Assembly: GCA_030689795.1 (NCBI GenBank)
Contig: JAUYEO010000111.1
Span: 1 to 5,221 of the forward strand
Length of the DNA: 5,221 nt
Reading direction: 5' to 3'
Source of the DNA: Desulfobacterales bacterium
GTDB taxonomy: Bacteria > Desulfobacterota > Desulfobacteria > Desulfobacterales > RPRI01
The translations under genes were made by a program, and so were the position numbers. Position 1 is the first letter of the stretch, and every line of letters starts with the position of its first letter. Below are positions 5,153 through 5,221 of the stretch, piece after piece. The notes under the pieces were generated by a model. That model was not told the origin of the DNA. It ran no database searches and saw nothing but the letters and a program-made list of their open reading frames with translations.

Positions 5153-5221
5153 AGGAACTGAGCGTTAAAAATCACAAGCTGTTTGAGGGCGTTAGCCCGA
5201 GTTCTTGTGATTTAGCGAAGT
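5153..5221. repeat. Large stem-loop element running off the right edge
   Basis: AAATCACAAG (5169-5178) pairs perfectly with CTTGTGATTT (5204-5213). An apical stem GGGC (5187-5190) / GCCC (5195-5198) closes a GTTA tetraloop, and the middle is an unpaired internal loop. Outside the main stem, AAGGAACTGAGCG (5153-5165) begins to match the reverse complement of AGCGAAGT at the end of the window, so the element likely continues past 5221. No protein frame is seen here. It is probably another palindromic interspersed unit. Confidence 0.55.

Overview
The window looks like a chromosomal fragment from a Gram-negative bacterium, most likely a Desulfobacterota (deltaproteobacterial) relative. This placement is inference. 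It rests on an RlpA-type lipoprotein with a SPOR domain, which implies an outer membrane and a divisome, on the style of the Lon protein, and on a dispersed palindromic repeat built on TCGTAAAAAGTC that I associate from memory with Desulfobacterales genomes. No 16S or other decisive marker is present.

Left part (1-2915): two housekeeping genes on the + strand. The first is lon, the ATP-dependent Lon protease. It is cut by the left edge, with 684 residues visible and all catalytic motifs intact. A 106-nt gap follows that is mostly repeat-derived hairpin, and then comes rlpA, a lipoprotein with a double-psi beta-barrel and a SPOR domain. Both proteins act in envelope or protein quality control, but nothing here links them functionally. 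Positions 2916-3133 hold no convincing gene, only small stem-loops and a Shine-Dalgarno-like motif with no usable start.

Middle part (3134-4280): a visibly more GC-rich Fic-family adenylyltransferase-type gene with an intact HPFxDGNGR motif and a T-x-x-x-E-G inhibitory motif. One extra G at about 3889-3891 breaks it, moving the C-terminal winged-helix part into another frame. A degenerate array of about 12-nt units directly follows its stop. The composition and surroundings suggest acquisition by transfer.

Right part (4281-5221): a repeat-rich accessory stretch. It holds a 163-bp palindromic element with 19-nt terminal inverted repeats, then an overlapping two-gene toxin-antitoxin-like unit. 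That unit is a 48-aa GTG-start small protein with a possible ribbon-helix-helix shape, followed by a TumE/DUF6516-like toxin with a GTG start. The toxin is truncated after about 58 native residues exactly where a 132-bp element with perfect 25-bp inverted arms begins. A further repeat copy and a large stem-loop run off the right edge.

The most distinctive signal is the repeat family. TGATNNNNTCGTAAAAAGTC occurs four times with identical spacing. One copy supplies the stop codon of lon, one lies where the toxin is broken, and a 38-nt block next to these units is shared in inverted orientation between the two ends of the window. I see small non-autonomous or REP-like elements shaping gene ends here. 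I do not see a clear new multi-gene system.
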